This document shows positions 1-5,767 of a stretch of 7,224 nt of DNA, piece after piece (within the stretch, counting starts at the first letter, position 1; each line of letters opens with the position of its first letter). The translations under genes were made by a program, and so were the position numbers. Below the pieces are notes generated by a model that worked only from the letters and a program-made list of their open reading frames with translations, made no database searches and was not told the DNA's origin. The DNA comes from Parvibaculum sp. (GTDB lineage Bacteria > Pseudomonadota > Alphaproteobacteria > Parvibaculales > Parvibaculaceae), in contig JACIYQ010000206.1 of assembly GCA_014359855.1 (NCBI GenBank), positions 1 to 7,224 of the forward strand, in the 5' to 3' direction.

Positions 1-37
1 GGCATAGGAAAGGGCCTCTACGGTAACGGCATCGACC

Positions 38-1033
38 GATGAAATTCCGAATACGGAGGATGATGCGCCCGTGCTGTCGGGCGAGGCCGACCTCATGGCG
101 ATCAAGCCGATGAACTGCCCGGCGCATGTGCAGATTTTCAACCAGGGCATTAAATCCTATCGCGACCTGCCGATGCGCATGGCGGAGTTCGGCTGTTGCC
201 ATCGCAACGAACCGCATGGCGCGTTGCACGGGCTGATGCGCGTTCGCCAGATGACGCAGGACGACGCGCATATTTTCTGCACGGAAGAGCAAATCCAGTC
301 GGAGACGGAGCATTTCGTCAATCTGCTCAATGCGGTCTACCAGGACATGGGTTTTTCCGACGTCGTCATCAAGCTCGCGACGCGGCCGGAAAATTTCGGC
401 GGCACCATCGAGCGCTGGGACGCGGCGGAGAAGGCGCTGGGCGATGCGTTGCGCGCGACGGGACATGACTTCGTCATTGCGGAAGGCGAGGGCGCCTTCT
501 ATGCGCCGAAACTCGAATTCCACCTGAAGGATGCGATCGGCCGTTCATGGCAGGTGGGCACGCTGCAGCTCGACTATGTGCTGCCGGAACGTCTCGATGC
601 GACCTATGTCGCCGAAGACGGCTCGCGCAAATATGCGGTGATGCTGCATCGCGCGATCCTCGGCACGCTGGAGCGGTTCATCGGCATCATGATCGAGAGT
701 TGCGCGGGCAAGATGCCGATGTGGCTGGCGCCGGTGCAGGCGGTGGTAGCGACGATCACGTCGGATGCGGATGCGTATGCCGTGAAGGTGGCGGAGGAGT
801 TGCGCGCTGCCGGGCTTCGCGTCGAACTCGATCTCAGGAACGAGAAGATCAACTACAAGGTGCGCGAGCACTCGGTCGGCAAGGTGCCGGCGATCCTCGT
901 TGCGGGCAAGCGCGAGGCGGAAGAGGGAACGCTCTCGGTCCGCCGTCTCGGTTCGCAGGACCAGAAGACGATGGCGCTTGCCGACGTGGTGAAGGCGCTT
1001 GGCGAGGAGGCGACGCCGCCAGATTTGAAGTGA
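38..1033 (+). CDS. thrS: Threonyl-tRNA synthetase, 5'-truncated
   Basis: This cytoplasmic class II synthetase charges tRNA-Thr with threonine using ATP. Numbered from the GTG at 71, motif 2 lies around residues 36-59 (RMAEFGCCHRNEPHGALHG). The three zinc ligands that recognise threonine are visible as Cys16 (KPMNCPAHV), His67 (TQDDAHIFC) and His193 (AVMLHRAILG). Motif 3 runs through MLHRAILGTLERFIG, and the anticodon-binding domain starts near WLAPVQAVV and continues to the end. Full-length ThrRS is about 640 residues, so the N-terminal editing region and motif 1 are missing. GTG 71 is only the first start-like codon, not the true start. Reading the same frame upstream gives DEIPNTEDDAPV from base 38, which still looks like ThrRS. 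Before that the match is lost and an in-frame TAG sits at 5-7. A window or contig edge, a frameshift or an assembly error could explain this. Identity is secure; the 5' boundary is not. Confidence 0.95.
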   Translation, partial: DEIPNTEDDAPVLSGEADLMAIKPMNCPAHVQIFNQGIKSYRDLPMRMAEFGCCHRNEPHGALHGLMRVRQMTQDDAHIFCTEEQIQSETEHFVNLLNAVYQDMGFSDVVIKLATRPENFGGTIERWDAAEKALGDALRATGHDFVIAEGEGAFYAPKLEFHLKDAIGRSWQVGTLQLDYVLPERLDATYVAEDGSRKYAVMLHRAILGTLERFIGIMIESCAGKMPMWLAPVQAVVATITSDADAYAVKVAEELRAAGLRVELDLRNEKINYKVREHSVGKVPAILVAGKREAEEGTLSVRRLGSQDQKTMALADVVKALGEEATPPDLK

Positions 1034-1050
1034 GCGTTTCGCAGAAGAAG

Positions 1051-1084
1051 AAAAGCCGCCGCGGGTAACCGCTGGCGGCTTTTT
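1051..1084 (+). terminator. Intrinsic (Rho-independent) terminator of thrS
   Basis: Eighteen bases after the thrS stop, AAAAGCCGCC (1051-1060) pairs perfectly with GGCGGCTTTT (1074-1083). An inner stem GCGG/CCGC (1061-1064 with 1069-1072) closes a GTAA loop of the stable GNRA type, with one unpaired T at 1073. A T run follows at 1080-1084. This is a textbook terminator shape and should separate thrS from the downstream gene. Confidence 0.9.
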
Positions 1085-1132
1085 CGTTCGGGGTGTCTCC
1101 GGCCCTGGCGCAGCACGCCTTCCAGGTGCGGT

Positions 1133-1161
1133 GGGACAAGGGGCGTTCCTTATGGTTAAAT
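1133..1161 (+). promoter_or_regulatory. Weak candidate promoter for the exported 585-aa protein
   Basis: GGGACA (1133-1138) and TTAAAT (1156-1161) are separated by 17 bases and loosely resemble sigma-70 -35 and -10 boxes. They lie in the 125-base gap after the thrS terminator and about 50 bases before the chosen start at 1210. TTAAAT lies in an AT-rich patch of otherwise GC-rich sequence. The match is poor enough to be chance. A promoter is needed somewhere here because the terminator isolates the gene from thrS. Confidence 0.2.
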
Positions 1162-1209
1162 AGTCGCTGAGGGGTGCTGCTGCTGATCGTCGGCGAGGGG
1201 CTTTCGAAC

Positions 1210-2967
1210 ATGACGCGAATGAGGATATGGCAGGGTGCGGTATTCGCGCTCGCGGCGACTTGTGTCCTGGGGGCGGGGGCAGCGGAGGCGACAGAATCCG
1301 GCGCAGCGACGATGGCGCCGGTGGCGAGTGGCGGCGAAACAATCGACCCCGCCTATTACCAGACGCCCGAAGCCTTTCGCTGGCGCATCACCAAGACGGA
1401 ATGGAAGGAGAGCGACGAGCGCGCCTTCGGCGAGTTCGTGACGGCGATCGGCGAAAGCCGATGCCGGACCTTCGACGAGTGCCTGAAGGGGCCGCACAAT
1501 ATCTACCGGGCGAGCGACCCGAAGGGCATGTTCTTCTATGCCGATTGCGCGGACCTGCCTTATGCGCTCAGGGCCTATTTCGCGTGGAAGAACGGCTTGC
1601 CCTTCTCCTACACGAGCGGCGTGGCGGCGGTCGGCAGCTCCAACGATCTGCGCTATTCGCGGTATGGCAATTACGTCTATGCGCGGACTGATGTGCTGCC
1701 GCATCTGGAGGGCGCGTTCCCGAACGGGCGGAGCGTTCTCAACGCGATCAACAATGTCGTGTCGAGCGCGATGTATCGTTTTGCGCCGGGAAAGACGAAG
1801 GGACAGCTTTTCGATTTCTATCCGGTGACGATCGCGCGCGGGGCGATCCGTCCGGGGACGGTGATCTACGATCCGAACGGGCATGTCGCGGTCGTCTACA
1901 AGGTCGAGGATGACGGGCGCATCCGCTTCATCGATGCGCATCCGGACAATTCGCTGACGCGCGGGTCCTACGGCAAGCGCTTCGTGCGCGCCTCGGCACA
2001 GATGGGCGCGGGTTTCAAGAACTGGCGGCCGACGAAACTCGTGGGTGCGGTTCAGGGCGCAGACGGCACGTGGTATGGCGGGCGCGTCGAACTTGCGGCA
2101 GACGATGCGCTTTCCGACTGGTCGGACGAGCAGTTTTTCGGCACGGAAAGCCCTCGCGCGACGCAGTGGATGGGTGCGCGCTTCGTCTACAAGGGCGAAC
2201 GGCTCGACTATTACGATTATGTGAGGGCCGCGCTGGCCAAGGGCGACGTCGCCTACGAGCCCGTGGGGGAAACGCGGCTGATGGTGCGCGAGCTTTGCGA
2301 CGACCTGCACTACCGCGCGCAGTCGATCGATATTGCGGTGAAGGCGGGTCTCAGCAGCCGCGCGCAGCCGGGGCGTTTGCCCGACAATATCTACGGTACG
2401 TCCGGCGACTGGGAGACCTATTCGACGCCGTCGCGCGACGCGCGGCTGAAGACGTCGTTTGTGGAGTTGCGCGAACAGATCACGCGCTTCATCGAGATGG
2501 CGCGGACAGGCGATTCGAAGCTTGCCTATGAGGGCGACGATGTCGCGCGCGACATCGCAGAAGCCTACCGGCAGGAGGCGGAGGCCTGCGAGGTCGTCTA
2601 TACGGCAAGCGACGGGTCGGCGCGGCGGCTCGGCTTCGAGGAGGCGCGTGCGCGGCTTTTCGATTTTTCCTTTGATCCGCATCACTGCCCGGAACTGCGC
2701 TGGGGCGCAACGACGGCGGAAGAACTCGCAACCTGTCCGGACGGCGCGACGAAGCGCGCCTGGTACGAGGCGCAGCGGCGGCTCCGCAACCAGACGGAGC
2801 GCGCCTATGACGTGAGGATGGGGTTCACACTGGCCGACCTCAAGGCGGCCGTGCCTAGAAGCGGCAGCGACGCGCCGCCGGAGACGGATGTGCTGGGGCT
2901 GATGGGCAGCGAGATGAAGGCGGAGAGTGTTTCAGAGGAGGGCGTTCGCGCTTCCACCGGGCCCTGA
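1210..2967 (+). CDS. Exported protein of unknown function, possible Cys/His papain-like or transglutaminase-like core
   Basis: I do not recognise this 585-residue protein as a named family. The ATG at 1210 is preferred over an in-frame GTG at 1174 because it places a signal peptide at the very N-terminus (MTRMRIWQGA, hydrophobic AVFALAATCVLGA, probable cleavage near AEA at residues 25-27) and follows an AG-rich GCGAGGGG with suitable spacing. The mature protein should be periplasmic or secreted. Residues 108-135 (FFYADCADLPYAL, Cys113) and 217-246 (VIYDPNGHVAVVY, His225; then FIDAHPDNS, Asp242 and His244) give the Cys, His, Asp/His order of papain-like NlpC/P60, CHAP and transglutaminase-like folds. 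That is an inference from spacing and local context. The C-terminal half is rich in charged helices and contains Cys363, Cys460, Cys493 and Cys509, of unknown role. The gene stands alone after a terminator and ends one base from the stop of the convergent beta-barrel gene. Coding status is well supported; function is open. Confidence 0.85.
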   Translation: MTRMRIWQGAVFALAATCVLGAGAAEATESGAATMAPVASGGETIDPAYYQTPEAFRWRITKTEWKESDERAFGEFVTAIGESRCRTFDECLKGPHNIYRASDPKGMFFYADCADLPYALRAYFAWKNGLPFSYTSGVAAVGSSNDLRYSRYGNYVYARTDVLPHLEGAFPNGRSVLNAINNVVSSAMYRFAPGKTKGQLFDFYPVTIARGAIRPGTVIYDPNGHVAVVYKVEDDGRIRFIDAHPDNSLTRGSYGKRFVRASAQMGAGFKNWRPTKLVGAVQGADGTWYGGRVELAADDALSDWSDEQFFGTESPRATQWMGARFVYKGERLDYYDYVRAALAKGDVAYEPVGETRLMVRELCDDLHYRAQSIDIAVKAGLSSRAQPGRLPDNIYGTSGDWETYSTPSRDARLKTSFVELREQITRFIEMARTGDSKLAYEGDDVARDIAEAYRQEAEACEVVYTASDGSARRLGFEEARARLFDFSFDPHHCPELRWGATTAEELATCPDGATKRAWYEAQRRLRNQTERAYDVRMGFTLADLKAAVPRSGSDAPPETDVLGLMGSEMKAESVSEEGVRASTGP

Positions 2968-2968
2968 G

Positions 2969-3790
2969 TCAGAAGCGGTACCAGAGGCCGAGGCGCCATG
3001 TCGTGCCGTCGACGGTGTTTTGCCCGGCAATCGTCTGTTCCATGCCGACTTCCAGCGAGACGCCGGGGGCGAGTTCTTCCGGCAGCGTCTGAACGTAAGA
3101 GACGGCGAGCTTGTTCGCGGTGTAGGAATCGCCCACATCGGTCGGGCCCAGTGCCGTGGTGTTGAGGCTTTTCAGAAGCAGCATGGTGCTGGCCCAAGGC
3201 TTCGCGCCGAGCGTGATGTCGGCACGCGCTTCGGCCGGCCTGCCGCGATCGCGGTAATTCCAGGCGATTTCCTGCACCGAGAACATTTCCATGTTCCAGA
3301 CGGTATCGCTGCGCGCGAGCACGAGACCAAGTTCGAGGTCAATGTCGCCGCTTCTTGTGGCGGAGGGGTCGTCGCTCGTCGAGGCGAGGTGGGCCGTCGC
3401 AATTGGCTGGAAGGAAAATCTCGTTTCCTTCCAGTCGCCGAGAGAGATACGTCCGCCCGCTTTCAGCCGCGTGAAATCCTCGTCGGCGTATTCGGTGCCG
3501 AAGAAATTCGTCTCCTGCCGCGACCAGGCGGCCTCGCCGACCAGCGTCAACCAGTTCGTGACGCCATACTCTGCATAGGGCGAGACTTCGAGCTTGGTGT
3601 AGTGACTCGTCCAGCGCTTCGTGCCGTCGGACTCAAAGCGTTCGCCGGCGGAAAGCCGGGTGAAGCTGACAATGACTTCGCCCGTGCCGGGCTCGAGCGG
3701 CCAGCCACCCGCCCGGGCGCCGCGCGCCCACAGCAAGACGGCGAGCGCGACGGACAGGGTCGTCACTCCGCGAAAACAGATGTGTCGCAA
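2969..3790 (-). CDS. Probable outer-membrane beta-barrel protein
   Basis: This 273-residue protein starts with a signal peptide (charged MRHICFRG, hydrophobic core VTTLSVALAVLLW, cleavage after ARA at about residue 27). The mature part has alternating polar/hydrophobic stretches, many aromatic residues, and a final Phe in LGLWYRF. These are typical of proteins inserted in the outer membrane by the BAM machinery. The mature start GGWPLEPGTGEVIVSFTRL resembles small uncharacterised barrels sometimes labelled XagA-like, but I cannot confirm that membership. The start is TTG at 3790, with a GGGGG stretch (3798-3802 on the top strand) seven bases upstream. No in-frame ATG lies close upstream, and a GTG at residue 9 would clip the charged n-region. 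It is divergent from the nitroreductase remnant and convergent with the exported-protein gene. Cargo or function is unknown. Confidence 0.85.
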   Translation of the reverse strand: MRHICFRGVTTLSVALAVLLWARGARAGGWPLEPGTGEVIVSFTRLSAGERFESDGTKRWTSHYTKLEVSPYAEYGVTNWLTLVGEAAWSRQETNFFGTEYADEDFTRLKAGGRISLGDWKETRFSFQPIATAHLASTSDDPSATRSGDIDLELGLVLARSDTVWNMEMFSVQEIAWNYRDRGRPAEARADITLGAKPWASTMLLLKSLNTTALGPTDVGDSYTANKLAVSYVQTLPEELAPGVSLEVGMEQTIAGQNTVDGTTWRLGLWYRF

Positions 3791-3833
3791 TGAGAAGCCC
3801 CCAAGTTCTGTGCGGATATGTTGGCGGGCGGGC

Positions 3834-3875
3834 TTGCCTAAGTAAAGCGGGAGCCATAAGTAAAACCGGCCTTAC
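3834..3875 (+). promoter_or_regulatory. Candidate promoter/operator between divergent genes
   Basis: The 109-base gap between the barrel gene and the nitroreductase remnant holds TTGCCT (3834-3839) and TAAGTA (3857-3862), 17 bases apart, as possible -35 and -10 boxes for the rightward gene. The octamer TAAGTAAA occurs twice, at 3839-3846 and 3857-3864. An imperfect dyad GTAA-AA-CCGG-CC-TTAC covers 3860-3875. This AT-rich cluster is unusual for the window and is consistent with a regulator site, but nothing identifies the regulator. Confidence 0.3.
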
Positions 3876-3887
3876 CCGACAGAATGC

Positions 3888-3894
3888 AAAGGAG
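3888..3894 (+). promoter_or_regulatory. Ribosome binding site of the nitroreductase remnant
   Basis: AAAGGAG sits five bases before the GTG at 3900. It is one of the best Shine-Dalgarno sequences in the window. It fixes the GTG as the real start and shows that the 5' end of this damaged gene is intact. Confidence 0.75.
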
Positions 3895-3899
3895 CCGCC

Positions 3900-4145
3900 G
3901 TGCCGAAATCCCCGGAGACGATCGACCTGCTGCTGACACGGCGCTCCGCGAAGGCCCTCACCATGGTGGAGCCGGGCATCAAGATTCCGGAATGGGAGCA
4001 GCTTCTTCCGGCCGACGCGGTTTGTCAGAACATGCTGATCGCGGGTTATCTCTATTTCGGCAGCGAAAGCGTGGCGAAGGACGAACGTCCGCACCCGGAG
4101 CTTTGGGAGATCACCTCGGAGTGGCACGCGCGCGAAAGCCAGGGT
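3900..4145 (+). pseudogene. Nitroreductase-family remnant with two in-frame internal deletions
   Basis: Intact relatives (YdjA type, about 180-200 residues) are FMN-dependent NAD(P)H oxidoreductases. Three separate pieces of that family are fused here. Residues 1-26 (DLLLTRRSAKALTMVEPG) are the N-terminal FMN-phosphate-binding region. Residues 27-48 (IKIPEWEQLL, then AVCQNMLIA) match the middle helix region (KVPRWEQ in E. coli YdjA). Residues 49-75 (GYLYFGSESVAKDERPHPEL to SEW) match the C-terminal strand (VGFLYLGTP). Missing are roughly 80-90 residues at junction one (near base 3977), including the conserved PDHxxxxPWRF block, and about 30 residues at junction two (near 4043). Both gaps keep the frame. 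There is no stop at the expected C-terminus: the frame stays open to 4481, running antisense through the complete 95-aa gene, so I end the feature where family resemblance stops. A working flavoprotein is very unlikely. Assembly error is the alternative to gene decay. Confidence 0.75.
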
Positions 4146-4433
4146 TCAGCCGCCCTTGTAGCCAGGTGCGCCGTGGACCTCGCCCTCGCCGAAGCGGGTG
4201 AGGGCGGTGGCCTGGCCGATGGCGACGCCGGTCTTGCCGCGGGGGGCTTGCGCGGGGGTGGCATCGCCGCCGAAGAGGATGCTCCAGTTGTCGTAGAGGA
4301 AGGACAGGAGTACCAGTCCGAAGAGGGAGCCAACGGAAATCGCCGCGGCTTCGCTCCGCATGTAGATTGCGCCTGTCACGCCGACGAGCAGCGCTATCAG
4401 GACCACGACGATGACGATCTTGAAGGTTCGCAT
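4146..4433 (-). CDS. Small membrane protein with two transmembrane segments
   Basis: This 95-residue protein has two hydrophobic helices, about residues 5-24 (FKIVIVVVLIALLVGVTGAI) and 31-47 (AISVGSLFGLVLLSFLY). A short positive N-terminus (MRTFK) suggests both ends face the cytoplasm. Residues 55-95 form a polar, Gly/Ala-rich tail ending in GAPGYKGG, with no motif I recognise. The ATG at 4433 follows GGGAGAA (4441-4447 on the top strand) by seven bases, a good ribosome binding site. The gene diverges from the HAD phosphatase gene and converges on the nitroreductase remnant, whose run-on frame lies antisense to all of it. Family and role are unknown. Start, ribosome site and helix pattern together make this the real gene here rather than the antisense frames. 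Confidence 0.8.
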   Translation of the reverse strand: MRTFKIVIVVVLIALLVGVTGAIYMRSEAAAISVGSLFGLVLLSFLYDNWSILFGGDATPAQAPRGKTGVAIGQATALTRFGEGEVHGAPGYKGG

Positions 4434-4453
4434 GGCGGCGTTCTCCCGACTTT

Positions 4454-4482
4454 TTGCACGGCGTCCCGGGTCGCACTATAAG
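4454..4482 (+). promoter_or_regulatory. Candidate sigma-70 promoter of the HAD phosphatase gene
   Basis: TTGCAC (4454-4459) and TATAAG (4477-4482) are 17 bases apart. Read one base earlier, the boxes are TTTGCA and CTATAA. CTATA-type -10 boxes are usual in alphaproteobacteria. Transcription would begin near 4489, leaving a leader of about 20 bases to the ATG at 4509. This argues against translation from the GTG at 4491. Confidence 0.45.
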
Positions 4483-4505
4483 CCGGAACTGTGCCGGAAC
4501 GGAAC
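4482..4505 (+). repeat. Tandem GCCGGAAC repeat in the HAD gene leader
   Basis: GCCGGAAC occurs at 4482-4489 and 4493-4500, eleven bases apart start to start. A third partial copy, GGAAC, follows at 4501-4505. One helical turn of spacing next to the predicted transcription start would suit a regulator binding one DNA face. The last GGAAC may simply serve as a weak ribosome binding site. Confidence 0.5.
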
Positions 4506-4508
4506 AAG

Positions 4509-5237
4509 ATGACGAAAAACGGAGGAAATGCGGGGCGTGGCCGCATAAAGGGCGTGCTGTTCGACAAGGACGGGACGCTTTTCGACTATCACGGCACCTG
4601 GGGGCCGATCCTGAGCGAAGTGGCGGCCGCGCTTGCGGGCGGGCAGGTTTCGCTCGTACCGGCGATGCTCGCTTCCATCGGATACAGGGAGCAAACAGGC
4701 CGCTTCGAGGCGGGGAGCATCGCGGCGGCGGGGGACACATTCGCGCTTGCCGATGCATGGCGCAGCATTCTCGGCGTTAGCGACCGGGAGCAGCTCGTCG
4801 CGCGACTCGATGGCTATTTTGCCGAGCTCGGGCCGGAACGTTCCATCCCTGTCACCGATCTCCGCCGCTATTTTCAGGCGATGAAGGGAAGAGGGTTGAC
4901 GCTCGGCATCGCGACGAACGACGTGGCGGCATCGGCGGCAGGGACGATCCTGCGCTTCGGGCTTTCGGATTATATCGACTTCGCGGCCGGTTATGACAGC
5001 GGACACGGTACGAAACCCGGACCTGGCATGGCGCTCGCCTTTTGCGCGGCGTCGGGGCTCGCCCCCCGCGAGGTCGCGGTGGTAGGCGACAACATGCACG
5101 ACCTCGAAATGGGCCGCGGGGCGGGGGCGGGGCTTCTTGTCGGCGTGCTGACGGGAACAAGCGGTGAGGCGGACCTCGCGCCGCTCGCCGACCATGTCAT
5201 TGCCGACATCACGCTGCTGCCGGCGCTTCTGGACTAA
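4509..5237 (+). CDS. HAD-family hydrolase, phosphoglycolate phosphatase-like
   Basis: This 242-residue cytoplasmic protein has all four haloacid dehalogenase motifs. Motif I is LFDKDGTLFD, with nucleophile Asp19 and acid/base Asp21. Motif II is GIATND (Thr136). Motif III is the Lys in GHGTKPGPGM (Lys169). Motif IV is VVGDNMHDLEMG (Asp194, Asp198). Motif order and a helical cap between motifs I and II point to a Mg-dependent phosphomonoesterase of the Gph/subfamily IA kind. Phosphoglycolate is a likely but unproven substrate, as relatives act on several sugar phosphates and nucleotides. ATG 4509 is chosen over GTG 4491 because the predicted promoter would start transcripts almost at 4491. Length is normal and I see no damage, unlike both flanking metabolic genes. 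Its TAA (5235-5237) overlaps the stop of the convergent PhyH gene by two bases. Confidence 0.88.
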   Translation: MTKNGGNAGRGRIKGVLFDKDGTLFDYHGTWGPILSEVAAALAGGQVSLVPAMLASIGYREQTGRFEAGSIAAAGDTFALADAWRSILGVSDREQLVARLDGYFAELGPERSIPVTDLRRYFQAMKGRGLTLGIATNDVAASAAGTILRFGLSDYIDFAAGYDSGHGTKPGPGMALAFCAASGLAPREVAVVGDNMHDLEMGRGAGAGLLVGVLTGTSGEADLAPLADHVIADITLLPALLD

Positions 5238-5725
5238 GCGAGATACCAGATCGACTTGAAGTCGCGGCTCTTGCCGCCGCCATGCCAGAGGCTGCCATGC
5301 CAGACGAGGACGGAGCCTTTCGGCATTTCGGCGGGGATGCTGTCGTAATGCGTTCCGTATTCGGGGGAGGCATCGCGCTTGTGCGAGCCGGGAATGATGC
5401 GCGTGGCGCCGTTCTCTTCGGTGAAGTCGGTCAGCGCCCACATGGAATTGCAGACGAAGGGGATGTGCGGCTTGGCCGCCGGCATCACCTGATCGTCGGC
5501 ATGGATCGGCTGTGCCTTCTCGCCGGGGTCGATGGAGATCGAGGAGAGCGAGGAGACGAGACAGCCTTCGTCCAGCACGCCTTCGACCACCGGCAGGACA
5601 TTCGCGTGGGCGGAGCAGCGTGTCGTTCAATTCGTCGAGGAGGGCGGCGCGATCGCGTCATGCACGATGGTGTAGCCGTCCGCTTCCACTGCCGCGACGT
5701 GGCGGGCCTTTTCTTCGGGTGTCAT
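5234..5725 (-). pseudogene. Phytanoyl-CoA dioxygenase (PhyH)-family gene, frameshifted and internally deleted
   Basis: Intact PhyH-type enzymes (about 250-300 residues) are Fe(II)/2-oxoglutarate dioxygenases hydroxylating varied small molecules. The gene opens at ATG 5725 behind GGGAGGAGA with the family-like N-terminus MTPEEKARHVAAVEADGYTI and reads to AIAPP. Its frame then meets a TGA at 5627-5629. The next family block, LLDELNDTLLR (5642-5610), lies one frame away, as expected from one lost base near 5643. From about 5608 the original frame resumes with HANVLPVVEGVLDEG. Between these blocks relatives carry roughly 40 residues, including an FEGxxTxRIYNLL-type segment, absent here. The remaining core has the iron ligands HADD and the distal His of WHGSLWHGGG, plus GATRIIPGSHK. 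It ends 12 residues after HGGG with KSRDFKSIWYLA, lacking the usual C-terminal region and its 2-oxoglutarate-binding Arg. A functional enzyme is unlikely unless the sequence is wrong. Confidence 0.78.
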
Positions 5726-5726
5726 T

Positions 5727-5742
5727 GTCTCCTCCCAGAGAC
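5727..5742 (-). promoter_or_regulatory. Ribosome binding site of the PhyH gene inside a small hairpin
   Basis: On the coding strand GTCTC and GAGAC (five pairs) flank TGGGAG, so the GGGAGGAGA ribosome site is split between the loop and the 3' stem, directly before ATG 5725. The site itself is strong. The short stem may be incidental or could slightly lower translation when the upstream gene is not being translated. Confidence 0.5.
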
Positions 5743-5767
5743 GGCCATGATAAGCGAAGCGCCTGCG

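Noticed and set aside
1174..1209. Upstream GTG start for the exported protein
   Set aside because: It would place 12 extra residues before the signal peptide and lacks the better-placed AG-rich ribosome site found before ATG 1210.
545..1342. 265-residue open frame on the minus strand over the thrS end
   Set aside because: It crosses the thrS terminator and two genes on the other strand, and its composition is low-complexity Arg/Pro/Ser.
1156..2685. 509-residue open frame on the minus strand
   Set aside because: It is opposite the exported-protein gene, rich in Arg/His/Pro with no domain. GC-rich codon bias of the real gene keeps the opposite frame open.
2927..3793. 288-residue open frame on the plus strand
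   Set aside because: It is opposite the barrel gene. The minus-strand product has a clean signal peptide and barrel features; this one has neither.
4476..5630. 384-residue open frame on the minus strand
   Set aside because: Only its first residues (NDTLLR) are a real, frame-shifted PhyH piece. The rest is shadow of the PhyH core and of the HAD gene.
5608..5645. Programmed ribosomal frameshifting in the PhyH gene
   Set aside because: Two shifts would be needed, and a conserved block and the C-terminus are also missing, so simple damage or sequence error fits better.
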